Shown: positions 8,971 to 17,690 of the stretch, piece after piece
Layout of the letters: each line of letters opens with the position of its first letter
Numbering within the stretch: the first letter of the stretch is position 1
Assembly (NCBI GenBank): GCA_963732635.1
Contig: CAVTAL010000035.1
Coordinates: 1-64,000 of the forward strand
DNA from: JAKFWF01 sp963732635
GTDB taxonomy: Bacteria > Pseudomonadota > Alphaproteobacteria > Rhizobiales > Hyphomicrobiaceae
Reading direction: 5' to 3'
Length of the DNA stretch: 64,000 bases
The notes under the pieces: generated by a model
What the model saw: the letters and a program-made list of their open reading frames with translations, nothing else
Databases searched by the model: none
Told to the model about the DNA's origin: nothing
Made by a program: the position numbers and the translations under genes

Positions 8971-9945
8971 ATGTCCAACCATACTTTTCGATCCCTTGTT
9001 GCTGAGTGGACCGCTGGTCAGGGCGGAACGCTTGAGCAGAAGTTCGCAATTCTCCGCAATCGCAAATTCGATGATCCGGATGACGCCAGGGCGCTTTGTG
9101 TAGCGCTGGGTCATCCGCGAGCAGATGCAGTAGAAGGTCTCAACGCGGAATATTTCTGGGGTGCTTGGACCAGGCCTGCTTGGTGGACGATCGCCTGGGA
9201 GTTCAACCGGGCAACTTCGGATGAGGCACGGACTATTATCCGTACTCAAGGTATCCCCCAATTTCGGCAACGGGTGGCGTTTGCAATTTCCGAGAATTCG
9301 GAATGGAAATTGGACCACCGAGAATTAGACAAGTGCTCTCGTTGTCTCGGTGGCAGGTCGGACCACTACTTGTTTATATTGTCATTACTCGCCCAATGGC
9401 GCGACGACGATGATATTGCACTTACGGTACGGGCTGCACGTCTCAGAAGATTCCACACGAGTGGCGACCCCACTACGATCAACTCAACTTGGTCCGCGGT
9501 CTTTCAGAAGCTCACCGAAGGACATCCGCGCGGTTGCCAGCTATTGGACGAATTTCGCTATCCACTGCCGGAGGGATTGGTGGAGCATGGATATCTCGAG
9601 TTCTGCAATACGATGGCACTTGAAGGGCGTAGCGCCAAACATCCGTTTGATAGTGACTTCGGCATATTGCGTCTTCAGGATCTGCTGCAGAATTCTACAA
9701 ATTATCAAGATGCGGTTGGAGTCGCTGTGGTTCATGCATTGCCACAGATTAATCAACAAGCTCGCGAACAGCTTCTGGAAATTGCGAACAAACACCGCAG
9801 CAAATTCATAAAAATGGCAGCCTGTTGGATAGAATCAAAACTGAAGAAACCAGGCGCTTACGAAAAGCTAAAGAAATTTTCACAGTATTCAATGTGCCAA
9901 GGTGATCTTGAATACTATTTGCAAGATCTCGGCGAGAGACAGTGA
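8971..9945 (+). CDS. Hypothetical 324-residue cargo protein
   Basis: An ATG at 8971 gives an intact soluble protein with no signal peptide or membrane segment. It is rich in Trp and charged residues early (NAEYFWGAWTRPAWWTIAWE), has a CSRC pair near residue 120, and has a helical C-terminal half (REQLLEIANKHRSKFIKMAA, then KKPGAYEKLKKFSQYS). The helical pattern hints at HEAT/ARM-type repeats, but I recognise no named family. GC is clearly lower than in the flanking housekeeping genes. The gene lies between the moaE 3' copy and moaE, which argues for recent acquisition. A defence or regulatory cargo role is possible but unproven. Confidence 0.65.
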   Translation: MSNHTFRSLVAEWTAGQGGTLEQKFAILRNRKFDDPDDARALCVALGHPRADAVEGLNAEYFWGAWTRPAWWTIAWEFNRATSDEARTIIRTQGIPQFRQRVAFAISENSEWKLDHRELDKCSRCLGGRSDHYLFILSLLAQWRDDDDIALTVRAARLRRFHTSGDPTTINSTWSAVFQKLTEGHPRGCQLLDEFRYPLPEGLVEHGYLEFCNTMALEGRSAKHPFDSDFGILRLQDLLQNSTNYQDAVGVAVVHALPQINQQAREQLLEIANKHRSKFIKMAACWIESKLKKPGAYEKLKKFSQYSMCQGDLEYYLQDLGERQ

Positions 9946-9987
9946 AGCAAAGATCATCTACGCCAGCTGAACGATTATTTCAACACT

Positions 9988-10443
9988 CTACCCCTCCCAC
10001 CTCTGCACCGCCGCATCATCCGCCTCCCGCGCATCGACCCACGACCCGACACCGTCTGCGCCGACTTCCTTCTTCCAGAACGGCGCGCTGGTTTTCAGGT
10101 AGTCCATCAGGAATTCGGCGGCCTCGAAGGCGGATTGGCGGTGGGCGGAAAGCGTCACCACCAGCACGATGTCGTCGCCGGGTTTCAGCGAGCCGACGCG
10201 ATGGATGATGCGGGTGCCTTGCAGCGGCCAGCGGGCGTGCGCCAGCGCCTCGACGCGCTCCAACTCGCGCTCGGTCATGCCCGGATAGTGCTCGAGTTCC
10301 ATCGCGATGATAGCCCGGCCCTTGGCCTCGCCGCGAACGGTGCCGGTGAAGGTGACGATGGCGCCGACATCGGTGCGGCCGGCGGTCAGTTGGCGCACCT
10401 CTGCCGAAACGTCGAAGCCTTGGCTCTGCACGGAGACGGTCAT
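9988..10443 (-). CDS. moaE: Molybdopterin synthase catalytic subunit MoaE
   Basis: The large subunit of molybdopterin synthase transfers sulfur from MoaD thiocarboxylate to precursor Z (cPMP), forming the molybdopterin dithiolene. 151 residues, normal length. Family motifs are GAIVTFTGTVR near residue 28, the LEHYPGM turn, RVGSL and HRQSAFEAAEFLMDYLKTSA, with the catalytic lysine region KTSAPFWKKE at about 117-126. moaD lies upstream on the same strand, separated by 239 bases that hold a palindromic repeat. Its 3' 163 bases are duplicated at 8,686-8,848. Confidence 0.95.
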   Translation of the reverse strand: MTVSVQSQGFDVSAEVRQLTAGRTDVGAIVTFTGTVRGEAKGRAIIAMELEHYPGMTERELERVEALAHARWPLQGTRIIHRVGSLKPGDDIVLVVTLSAHRQSAFEAAEFLMDYLKTSAPFWKKEVGADGVGSWVDAREADDAAVQRWEG

Positions 10444-10492
10444 TCTAGAGCCCTTCCGATTGATATTGAAATCGTGGTTCCTGCCTCCCCAC

Positions 10493-10645
10493 TGCCGTCA
10501 TCCCGGCGAAGGCCGGGACACACGGCAAGTCACTACACGTCTGGTGTCGGCGGCTACAGATTGGATGCTGCAACAGACCATGTTTCAAGCGATACTTCAC
10601 TCGCGGCTGGTCGTCGTGGGTCCCGGCCTACGCCGGGATGACGGC
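10493..10645. repeat. Palindromic intergenic repeat
   Basis: The left arm GCCGTCATCCCGGCGAAGG (followed by CCGGGAC) and right arm GTCCCGGCCTACGCCGGG (followed by ATGACGGC) are near-perfect inverted repeats about 150 bases apart. It fills the moaD-moaE gap and belongs to the same general class as the elements at 6,061 and 16,374. Confidence 0.7.
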
Positions 10646-10682
10646 ACGGGGTGGGATACTTGCCCTCCAAGTCGGGAACACC

Positions 10683-10940
10683 TTACCCCCCCGTCACCGG
10701 CGGGAAGAAAGCGATCTCGCGGGCACTGCCGATGGCGGCATTGGGCTTCACGTGCACCTGGTCGAGCGCGGCGCGGATGACCTCGGGCTTGTCGAAGGCA
10801 TGCGCGTATTGCGGCCCGCGCGACTTCAGCCAGCCGATCAGATCAGCCACCGTCGCAACCTCGGCCGGCAGTTCGACGCGCTCGTCGGCATGGCCGATGC
10901 GCTCGCGAACCCAGGCGAAATAACGCAGCGTGACGGTCAT
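10683..10940 (-). CDS. moaD: Molybdopterin synthase sulfur-carrier subunit MoaD
   Basis: Ubiquitin-fold sulfur carrier of molybdopterin synthase. 85 residues starting MTVTLRYFAWVRERIG and ending in the required Gly-Gly (FFPPVTGG). MoeB adenylates that terminus, which is then thiocarboxylated. It sits 6 nt after pgsA and upstream of moaE, the common alphaproteobacterial order pgsA-moaD-moaE. Confidence 0.95.
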   Translation of the reverse strand: MTVTLRYFAWVRERIGHADERVELPAEVATVADLIGWLKSRGPQYAHAFDKPEVIRAALDQVHVKPNAAIGSAREIAFFPPVTGG

Positions 10941-10946
10941 TGCCGT

Positions 10947-11549
10947 TCAACCCTCGATCGCGTGGCGGATCGCGGCTTTCAAGTAGTCGTAGCCGGTGAC
11001 CAGCGTCAGCATCGCCGCCAGCCACAACAGCAACGTACCAGTGGCCGTCACGCCAGGGATAAGTTTGTCGCCGGCAGGCCCCGCGATCAGCACGCCGAGC
11101 GCCACCATCTGCAACATCGTCTTCCACTTGGCGAGCTGGCTGACGTGCACTTTGACATTAAGCTCGGCCAGGAACTCGCGCAGACCCGAAACCAGGATCT
11201 CGCGCGACAGGATGATCACCGCCGCCCAGATCGGCCAGCCGCTGATCGTATTGTCGTGCACCAGCATGATCAGTGCCGCGCCGACGAGCAGCTTATCGGC
11301 GATCGGGTCCAACATGCGGCCGAGCGCCGATTGCTGGTCCCAGATGCGGGCCAGATAACCGTCGAGCCAGTCGGTGATACAGGCGACCACGAACACGGCC
11401 AGCGCGCTCCAGCGGGCGAAGTCGCCCTTAAACAGGAACAGGCAGGCGACTAGCGCCGGCACCGCCGCGATGCGCCCATAGGTGAGCACGTTCGGCAGGC
11501 TGGTCGCCAAGGCGCGCGGGGCGATCGGACGAGGGGCGGCACGTTCCAT
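10947..11549 (-). CDS. pgsA: CDP-diacylglycerol--glycerol-3-phosphate 3-phosphatidyltransferase
   Basis: Makes phosphatidylglycerol-phosphate from CDP-diacylglycerol and glycerol-3-phosphate, the committed step to phosphatidylglycerol. 200 residues with several membrane helices. It has a complete CDP-alcohol phosphatidyltransferase motif: D60, D63-G64, A67-R68, G77, D81 and D85 (DWLDGYLAR...GRMLDPIAD). First gene of the moaD-moaE operon. Confidence 0.93.
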   Translation of the reverse strand: MERAAPRPIAPRALATSLPNVLTYGRIAAVPALVACLFLFKGDFARWSALAVFVVACITDWLDGYLARIWDQQSALGRMLDPIADKLLVGAALIMLVHDNTISGWPIWAAVIILSREILVSGLREFLAELNVKVHVSQLAKWKTMLQMVALGVLIAGPAGDKLIPGVTATGTLLLWLAAMLTLVTGYDYLKAAIRHAIEG

Positions 11550-11638
11550 TGGGTACTTGGTACACCGGCAAGGGGGTGGCGGGTCAATGGGTCAAACGGC
11601 GAACACACTGAAATCGCGAACAATAGCGCGGGCAGTAC

Positions 11639-12109
11639 TCAACGGCGCCCGGCAAAAAACTGTCGCAAAAGCTCGGCCGATTCGATCTCGGCGATGCCGG
11701 CGTAGACCTCGGGTTTGTGGTGACAGGCCGGATGCGAGAAGATCCGGGGGCCGGCCTCGACGCCGCCGCTCTTGGGGTCGGAGGCGCCGTAGTAGAGCCG
11801 GCGGACCCGCGCCATGGCGATGGCAGCCGCGCACATCGGGCACGGCTCCAGCGTGACATAGAGGTCGCAATCGCCGAGCCGCTGGGAGCCGAGCTTACCG
11901 CAGGCCTCGCGGATTACCAGCATTTCGGCGTGCGCGGTCGGATCATCGAGCTCCCGGGTGCGGTTGCCCGCCGACGCCACAATCGCACCGTCAACGGCCA
12001 CGATCACCGCGCCGACCGGCACCTCGCCACGCAGCCCCGCCGCCCGCGCCTCGTCGAGCGCGCGCATCATGTGCGTAGGACTGTGGCTTCCGGGCGCGGT
12101 CGATGGCAT
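11639..12109 (-). CDS. tadA: tRNA-specific adenosine deaminase (TadA type)
   Basis: Zinc-dependent deaminase, probably converting A34 to inosine in tRNA-Arg(ACG). The ATG at 12109 gives 156 residues; an ATG pair at 12070 is the alternative start. Zinc and catalytic motifs are HAE at residues 60-62 and PCPMC at 89-93 (Cys90 and Cys93). GEVPVGAVIV near residue 28 is typical of the family. It is divergent from the pseudouridine synthase gene, with 33 bases between start codons, a common alphaproteobacterial arrangement. Confidence 0.88.
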   Translation of the reverse strand: MPSTAPGSHSPTHMMRALDEARAAGLRGEVPVGAVIVAVDGAIVASAGNRTRELDDPTAHAEMLVIREACGKLGSQRLGDCDLYVTLEPCPMCAAAIAMARVRRLYYGASDPKSGGVEAGPRIFSHPACHHKPEVYAGIAEIESAELLRQFFAGRR

Positions 12110-12142
12110 AAGGTCGTTCCAGCAGCAAAGCGACCACACCTC

Positions 12143-13576
12143 ATGCACAAACCACGTTCCGGTCAACCCCGTCCTGCGGGCGACAAGACCCCTGGCCGAC
12201 CGAACTTCCGGCACAAGGGGCGCAATCCGCGTCCGTCGAAGGTCGTCGAAGAGCCGGCGATCGCCGAATCGATGCGGATTTCGAAGGCCATGGCGCGTGC
12301 CGGGCTGTGCTCCAGGCGCGATGCCGAGCGCTGGATCCTTGAAGGCCGGGTCTCGGTCAACGGCGAAGTCCTGAAGTCGCCGGCGCGCGATGTCGGGCCG
12401 ACGGACACGGTGAAGGTCGACGGCCAGCCGCTGGTGCGGCCGGAACCCGCCATGCTGTGGCGTTTCCACAAGCCGCGCGGCTGCGTCACGACGCACAAGG
12501 ACCCCGAGGGCCGGCCAACGGTATTCGAGAAGCTGCCGAAGGATATGCCGCGCGTGGTGTCGATCGGCCGCCTCGATTTCAATACCGAGGGCCTGTTGCT
12601 GCTCACCACCGACGGCGGCCTTGCCCGCCACTTCGAGCTACCGGCGACCGGCTGGCTGCGCCGTTATCGCGTCCGTGCCAATGGCTCGGTGACGCAGGAA
12701 CAGCTCGACGGGCTGAAGGATGGCATCGAGATCGAGGGCGTCCGCTACGGCCCGATCGAGGGCACCGTCGACCGCGCCCAGGGCGCCAACGTCTGGCTGA
12801 CGCTCGGCCTGCGCGAAGGCAAGAACCGAGAGGTCCGCAAGATCCTTGGATCGCTCGGGCTTGAGGTGAACCGGCTGATCCGCATCTCGTTCGGCCCGTT
12901 CCAACTGCTCGACCTCGAAGAAGGCGCCGTCGAGCGGGTCAAGCGCCGGGTGCTCGCCGACCAGCTCGGCCCCGTGCTCGCCAAGGAATTCGGCCTCGAC
13001 GTCATCCAGGCCGGGGAATTGCCGGGCAAGAACACCGGCTATGTGTCGAAGAAGCCTGAGCCCGGCGAAGAGGCCCCGCCGAAAGCACTCGGCGCCCGCA
13101 AACCGTTCGACAAGCGCCGCAAGCCCGACGACGACCGCGACGAGCGCCAACCGCGAGCCAAGCACGCCGATCGCACACCGAAGGGCGAACGCTTCACGGC
13201 GAAGCCCACCGGCTTTGGCAGTCGCGTCTTGCGCGCCGATACTGGCGGCCCACGCAAGCCCTACGGGGAAAAATCCCGTTCGCGCGACGGCGCCAGCCGT
13301 GACGAGCGTGGCGACGGCAAGCCCGGCGGATTCCGCAGTCGCGACAGCCGTCCCGATGCGGACGGCCCACGCAAGCCGTTCGGCGCCAAGCGCCCGTTCG
13401 GAGAGCGCAAGGGCTCTGGCGACAAGCCACGCGCGCACGATGCCGGCGAACGCGGTGAACGCCCCGCTGGCGGCGGCCGCGACCGGCGCGACGAGCGCGG
13501 TAGACCGAACAATCGTCCACCAGGGCGCCCGTCCGGTCCGCCGCGTGGCCGTCCGCCAGGCCGCCGCCCGAAATGA
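12143..13576 (+). CDS. rluB: 23S rRNA pseudouridine synthase (RsuA/RluB family) with long basic tail
   Basis: Isomerises a uridine in rRNA; RluB acts on position 2605 of 23S rRNA in E. coli. 477 residues from the ATG at 12143. A basic N-terminal tail precedes an S4 domain (about 44-100: MRISKAMARAGLCSRRDAER) and the catalytic motif GRLDFNTEGLL at 142-152 with the catalytic Asp at 145. REGKNREVRKILGSLGL is typical of the RsuA/RluB/RluF subfamily. After about residue 285 comes roughly 190 residues of low-complexity Arg/Gly/Pro/Lys/Asp sequence, an extension common in Hyphomicrobiales. The rsmD start overlaps its stop by 4 nt. Confidence 0.88.
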   Translation: MHKPRSGQPRPAGDKTPGRPNFRHKGRNPRPSKVVEEPAIAESMRISKAMARAGLCSRRDAERWILEGRVSVNGEVLKSPARDVGPTDTVKVDGQPLVRPEPAMLWRFHKPRGCVTTHKDPEGRPTVFEKLPKDMPRVVSIGRLDFNTEGLLLLTTDGGLARHFELPATGWLRRYRVRANGSVTQEQLDGLKDGIEIEGVRYGPIEGTVDRAQGANVWLTLGLREGKNREVRKILGSLGLEVNRLIRISFGPFQLLDLEEGAVERVKRRVLADQLGPVLAKEFGLDVIQAGELPGKNTGYVSKKPEPGEEAPPKALGARKPFDKRRKPDDDRDERQPRAKHADRTPKGERFTAKPTGFGSRVLRADTGGPRKPYGEKSRSRDGASRDERGDGKPGGFRSRDSRPDADGPRKPFGAKRPFGERKGSGDKPRAHDAGERGERPAGGGRDRRDERGRPNNRPPGRPSGPPRGRPPGRRPK

Positions 13577-14142
13577 GGATCGTCGCCGGCACATTGCGCG
13601 GGCGACCGCTGATCACACCGACACACGGCGGCCTCAGGCCCACCGCCGACCGCGTGCGCGAGGCCGTGTTCAACATCCTCGCCCACGGCATCGCGGGCTT
13701 CACGCTTCCAGGCGCGCGCGTCATCGACCTGTTCGCCGGCACCGGCGCGCTCGGACTCGAAGCGTTGTCGCGCGGCGCGGTGTTCTGTCTGTTCGTCGAG
13801 GATGATGCCGAAGCCCGTGCCATCATCCGCCGCAACATTGAATCCTTTGGGCTGACCGGTCAGACCCGCATCTTCCGCCGCGATGCCACCGACCTCGGTC
13901 CGGCAGGCAGCCGCGATGTCGCGTCGCTGATGTTCCTCGATCCACCCTACGGCCGGGGCCTCGGCAATCTGGCGCTTGCGAGCGTGATTGCTGGCGGCTG
14001 GCTGTCGCCCGGCGCCGTTGTCGTCTGCGAGGAGCGTGCCGGCGAGCCGATCGAACCGCCGGCACCACTCACCGTCATCGACCGTCGCACCTATGGCGAC
14101 ACCCAGATCGTGTTCTTGCGGAACGGACCAACGCCAGCATGA
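13573..14142 (+). CDS. rsmD: 16S rRNA (guanine-966-N2)-methyltransferase RsmD
   Basis: Transfers methyl from SAM to N2 of G966 in 16S rRNA. 189 residues beginning MRIVAGTLRGRPLITP. SAM-binding DLFAGTGALG is at residues 52-61 and the catalytic DPPYG at 123-127. It overlaps the pseudouridine synthase gene by 4 nt (ATGA), so the two rRNA-modification genes are probably translationally coupled. Confidence 0.93.
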   Translation: MRIVAGTLRGRPLITPTHGGLRPTADRVREAVFNILAHGIAGFTLPGARVIDLFAGTGALGLEALSRGAVFCLFVEDDAEARAIIRRNIESFGLTGQTRIFRRDATDLGPAGSRDVASLMFLDPPYGRGLGNLALASVIAGGWLSPGAVVVCEERAGEPIEPPAPLTVIDRRTYGDTQIVFLRNGPTPA

Positions 14143-15113
14143 GTGCTCCCACTTCGCCGACCACCGCTCCCACCGGCAATATCAGTGGTTGGGTCGAGGC
14201 GTTCCTCTACGTGCTGTGCATCGCGCTGCTCGGCATCGCCTATGCGGTAGCTGCGGCGCGCGGCGCGCATACGGTGGTATTCATCCTCTACTCGCTGGTG
14301 ATTTCAGGTGCGGCGCTGCTCGCAGTCACCGGCGCCGGCAACAATGCGCGCGCCATCATGCTGCATCCGGCGAGCTGGCTGGTCGGCCTCGCCAACATGG
14401 TGGTCGAGGGCGGCTATGCGCTGCTGCTTGGCTACGTCGCGCCGGCACCGGGCAGCCTGATGATCCGGTTCTCGATTCCGGTGACGCTGCTGATCGGCGT
14501 GATCGTGTTCGGCCGCCGCCCGCGACCACTGGTGTGGCTGGGCGCCGGCATCGTCTCGCTGGCGGTCGGTTCGCTGCTGGCCGGCGTCGACGCCGACAAG
14601 CTGGTGCCGGTGATTGCCTGCGCCGCAGCCTGTGGACTGGCAGTCGGCGTGCGCGCCTTCGCCAGCGAGTTCCATAAGTGGAACCGTGCCGCCGCCACCA
14701 TCACCGAAAAGATCCAGGTGACCGCGCTGGTGACGCTCGTCACCGCAATTGCCGGGCTGGCCACGGTCGGCGCGCTGATGGCTGCGGTGCATTTCGGCGC
14801 TCTGCCTGCCACGCCGCTGCTGCCGACACCCCAAGCCCTGCTGCACCTGCCGACGATCCTGCTGGCGCTGTTCGTCGGCGGCGCGCTGTTCACGGCGATG
14901 ACCTATCTGAGCTTTTCCAGCGTGCTCAAGATCCGTAGCGAGAACTTCATCGCCACCAGCGCCTTCATGCCGCTGGCGACGCTTGGCGTGCAGTTCCCGG
15001 CGGCGGCAATCGGCCTGATCGCCTTGCCGCCGTTCGACTGGCGCCTGTTGCCAACGATGCTCACCGCCATCGCCGGTGTGCTGCTGATGATCTGGGGCGG
15101 GCGTAAGGTTTGA
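14139..15113 (+). CDS. DMT/EamA-like membrane transporter
   Basis: 324 residues with about ten hydrophobic segments (for example VEAFLYVLCIALLGIAYAV, LANMVVEGGYALLLGYV, IPVTLLIGVIVFG and LLPTMLTAIAGVLLMIWGG). This matches the two-repeat layout of drug/metabolite transporter superfamily permeases. It overlaps the rsmD stop by 4 nt. The substrate cannot be told from sequence; it could be an exporter of a small metabolite. Confidence 0.7.
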   Translation: MSAPTSPTTAPTGNISGWVEAFLYVLCIALLGIAYAVAAARGAHTVVFILYSLVISGAALLAVTGAGNNARAIMLHPASWLVGLANMVVEGGYALLLGYVAPAPGSLMIRFSIPVTLLIGVIVFGRRPRPLVWLGAGIVSLAVGSLLAGVDADKLVPVIACAAACGLAVGVRAFASEFHKWNRAAATITEKIQVTALVTLVTAIAGLATVGALMAAVHFGALPATPLLPTPQALLHLPTILLALFVGGALFTAMTYLSFSSVLKIRSENFIATSAFMPLATLGVQFPAAAIGLIALPPFDWRLLPTMLTAIAGVLLMIWGGRKV

Positions 15114-15123
15114 AGTTGAGCCT

Positions 15124-16260
15124 CTATGTGCCGCTTAAATCACCGTTGTCCTGCCCGAGCTTCGACGCGCCGACCTTCTGGCCCTTGTGGCTGCGGAACT
15201 GCGGCGCGATCGGGACCGGCAGCGCTACCATTTCGGCGCCGGCTTCGTTGACGAGCGTTTCAGCGAACAGGCCGCGCGCCTTGAAGTGCGGATCGGCCAT
15301 GGCTTCCTGCAACGACGCGACGATGGTGCAGCAGCAGTCGGCCTTGGCGAGGATCGGACGCCATTCAGCCGCCGTCTTCGAAGCGATGATCGCAGCCACG
15401 CGCTTCACCGTTGCCACCTTGTCCTTGGTGTCGTCGATCAGCGCCGGCTCGAGCCCGATCACCGCCGCGAAGCTCTCCCAGAACTTCTGCTCGATGCAGC
15501 CCGAGGCCACGTAGCGGCCGTCCTTGGTCGGATAGAGGCGGTAGCGCGCGCCGCCGCCGGTAACGAGACCGTCGCCGCTGCCCGGCCACTTGGCGGTTGC
15601 CTGGCCCTGGCCCATTGCCCAGTAAGTGAACGGGAACACGCCATCGGCCATGGCGATGTCGAGATGCGTGCCCTGGCCGGTGCGATTGCGGTCCATCAAC
15701 GCCAGCAGGATGTTGACCACGGCCGGATAGGTACCGCCGGCGATGTCCGCGATCAGGGCTGGCGGCATCACCGGTGTTTCAGGCGTGCCAAGACTTAGCG
15801 CCAGCAGACCGCTGTCGCCCAGGTAGTTGATGTCATGACCGGCGACGTCGCGCTTCGGGCCGGTATGTCCATAGCCCGAGATCGAGCAGTAGATCGCACG
15901 GGGATTTATCGCCTTGATGTCGTTGTAGCCGAGGCCGAGCCGATCCATCACGCCGGGCCGGAACTGCTCGATGACAACGTCGGCCTTCTTCAAGAGTGGC
16001 ATCAGGCTGGCGACGTGTTCCTTGTTCTTGAGGTCGAGGGCGAGGCTTTTCTTACCCCGGTTGAGCATGGCGAAGTTGACGCTGTCGCGACCCCATGCCG
16101 GCGGATAGGAGCGCATGTCCTCACCCGTGCCCGGCCGCTCGATCTTGTAGACCTCGGCGCCGGCCTCGGCGAGCAGCAGCGTCGCCATCGGTCCAGGCAG
16201 CAAGGTCGAGAAATCGAGCACCAGCGTGCCGGTGAGCGGGCCTGTCATGGAGCCAGTCAT
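15124..16260 (-). CDS. Family III CoA-transferase (CaiB/BaiF, alpha-methylacyl-CoA racemase-like)
   Basis: 378 residues from the ATG at 16260, chosen because GGAGAT lies 9-14 nt upstream. It shows the family N-terminus (LTGTLVLDFSTLLPGPMATLLLAEAGAEV), the CoA-binding loop NRGKKSLALDLKN and GHDINYLGDSG. The last motif carries the His and Asp typical of alpha-methylacyl-CoA racemases. It could therefore be a racemase or a CoA-transferase; the sequence alone does not decide. Convergent with the DMT permease. Confidence 0.85.
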   Translation of the reverse strand: MTGSMTGPLTGTLVLDFSTLLPGPMATLLLAEAGAEVYKIERPGTGEDMRSYPPAWGRDSVNFAMLNRGKKSLALDLKNKEHVASLMPLLKKADVVIEQFRPGVMDRLGLGYNDIKAINPRAIYCSISGYGHTGPKRDVAGHDINYLGDSGLLALSLGTPETPVMPPALIADIAGGTYPAVVNILLALMDRNRTGQGTHLDIAMADGVFPFTYWAMGQGQATAKWPGSGDGLVTGGGARYRLYPTKDGRYVASGCIEQKFWESFAAVIGLEPALIDDTKDKVATVKRVAAIIASKTAAEWRPILAKADCCCTIVASLQEAMADPHFKARGLFAETLVNEAGAEMVALPVPIAPQFRSHKGQKVGASKLGQDNGDLSGT

Positions 16261-16373
16261 TGGGGGTAAGATCTCCTGCCTGTGGATCGTTGCCACATGT
16301 TTGCCGGACCGTTGGCGGCACGGCAATCCTCGCGCGCCGAATAGGTGGGTGGCGTTTGTCACACCCAGTGACG

Positions 16374-16515
16374 TCATTCCCGCGAACTCAGGGGGACCCA
16401 GTCAGGCTTCAGCAAACTGGATTTTGAAATCGAAGTCAGTTGCGGCCACAGCCACATCATCTTCCAAATCGGTGATCTTGCCGCTTGTCTGGGTTCCCGC
16501 CTTCGCGGGAATGAC
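16374..16515. repeat. Palindromic intergenic repeat (GTCATTCCCGCG family)
   Basis: GTCATTCCCGCGAA at the left end is matched by TTCGCGGGAATGAC at the right end. Between them, about 110 bases contain further complementary stretches. It lies between two leftward genes and shares termini with the element at 6,061. Confidence 0.75.
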
Positions 16516-16534
16516 GGCTTTGGGGAGGCGACAA

Positions 16535-17545
16535 CTATTTCGTCGGGATCAGGTATTTCGCGGCGGCCGTCGACAGTGGCCCGCCGATAATGCAGGGCAA
16601 GCCGAACTCGACCTGACCGAGCGCGCCGGCGACGATGCAGCCGGCGGCAATCGCGGTGGTGCCAGCCTGCGCCCACCAGGCGAGATTGCGGTTCTTCTCC
16701 GGACCCTTGGCGCGCAACTCGTCGATGCCGGCGACGGCGTCCTTGCGAATGCGCGCGGTCTCCGAAGTTTCAACCGCCTCGATGACGTCCTTGAGCGTTA
16801 CCGACACCACCTGACCGCGTATCGCCGCCTGCTCCTTCATGTGCCGCAGCAGGTCGGTGTCGCGATTGGCGTTGTTGGCGAGCGTCCACTTCGCCATGCC
16901 GGCCAGCGTCAGCTTCTCGATATCGTTTGCTTCCTTGGCCCAGGCGAGCGTGGCGATGATGCGATCGACCGGCTCGGGCGAGCCGGTGGCGAAATAGTAG
17001 CCCCAGTTGGCGTCGAGGATCGCCGGGCCCTTTTCCATCGGTGCGGTCTGCAGTGTCGGTAGCCGGCCAGACAGGTGGCGCTCGATCAGCACCGCCTTCG
17101 CCGGCATGCGTTCGACGAATTTGCCGAGTAGTTCCTTCCAGTCGGGCAGACCCGAATAGGCGATGGCGCGCACCACCGCGACCTGATCTTCCGGTGGCAA
17201 CGGAAACATCCGGGCGATCAGGGTTTCAGCCTTGTCGCGGTTGGTGCCGATGATGCCCGCCATGAAGCCGACGTGCACGCCGGCGCCTTCCATGTCGCGA
17301 TAGAGGCCCAACGCGCTGGCGGCTTTCACCATCTCAGGCAGGCGTTCGGGCTCGGGCTTCACGCGATAGCGGTCGATGAAACGCAGGATATGTTCCGGCG
17401 CGGTGAAGGGCTGGAGTTTGGTGGCAGCCGACGTGTTGGCGCGCGGCTTCGCCGCCTCGATCTGCTGTGGAGCCAGCAATGCCAGGCAAACGATCGAACT
17501 CAGCACTCGGACGAGATGCTTACGCGGCACAAGACACTTTCCCAA
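16535..17545 (-). CDS. Secreted hypothetical protein
   Basis: 336 residues beginning with a basic stretch and a hydrophobic core ending in AAKP, a typical signal peptide (MGKCLVPRKHLVRVLSSIVC, then LALLAPQQIEAA). The mature part is helical and repetitive (RMFPLPPEDQVAVVRAIAYS, DWKELLGKFVERMPAKAV). A Gly/Ala-rich hydrophobic C-terminus (AQAGTTAIAAGCIVAGALG) could be a membrane segment. Such proteins are widespread, uncharacterised alphaproteobacterial periplasmic proteins. No catalytic motif is visible. Confidence 0.7.
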   Translation of the reverse strand: MGKCLVPRKHLVRVLSSIVCLALLAPQQIEAAKPRANTSAATKLQPFTAPEHILRFIDRYRVKPEPERLPEMVKAASALGLYRDMEGAGVHVGFMAGIIGTNRDKAETLIARMFPLPPEDQVAVVRAIAYSGLPDWKELLGKFVERMPAKAVLIERHLSGRLPTLQTAPMEKGPAILDANWGYYFATGSPEPVDRIIATLAWAKEANDIEKLTLAGMAKWTLANNANRDTDLLRHMKEQAAIRGQVVSVTLKDVIEAVETSETARIRKDAVAGIDELRAKGPEKNRNLAWWAQAGTTAIAAGCIVAGALGQVEFGLPCIIGGPLSTAAAKYLIPTK

Positions 17546-17690
17546 TGTCGTTCGCGGGCAATCCGCGCCGTGGGAGTGGCGATATTGTGGCCGGTGCGGA
17601 ACTCACGATGACTGGAACCCATCGTGCAACCAACCCTACGACTGTCATACCGTGGCTTGTCGAACCGACTTAATAAGCGGGCGGCGTCAC

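Noticed and set aside
11717..12142. In-frame extension upstream of the pseudouridine synthase
   Set aside because: It runs antisense through the TadA gene; the S4 domain and basic tail start after the ATG at 12143, so the extension is only an absence of stops.
12638..13594. 318-codon hydrophobic antisense frame over the pseudouridine synthase tail
   Set aside because: The sense strand encodes the Arg/Gly/Pro-rich tail, and its reverse complement automatically gives Ala/Val-rich protein; no start signal or family match.
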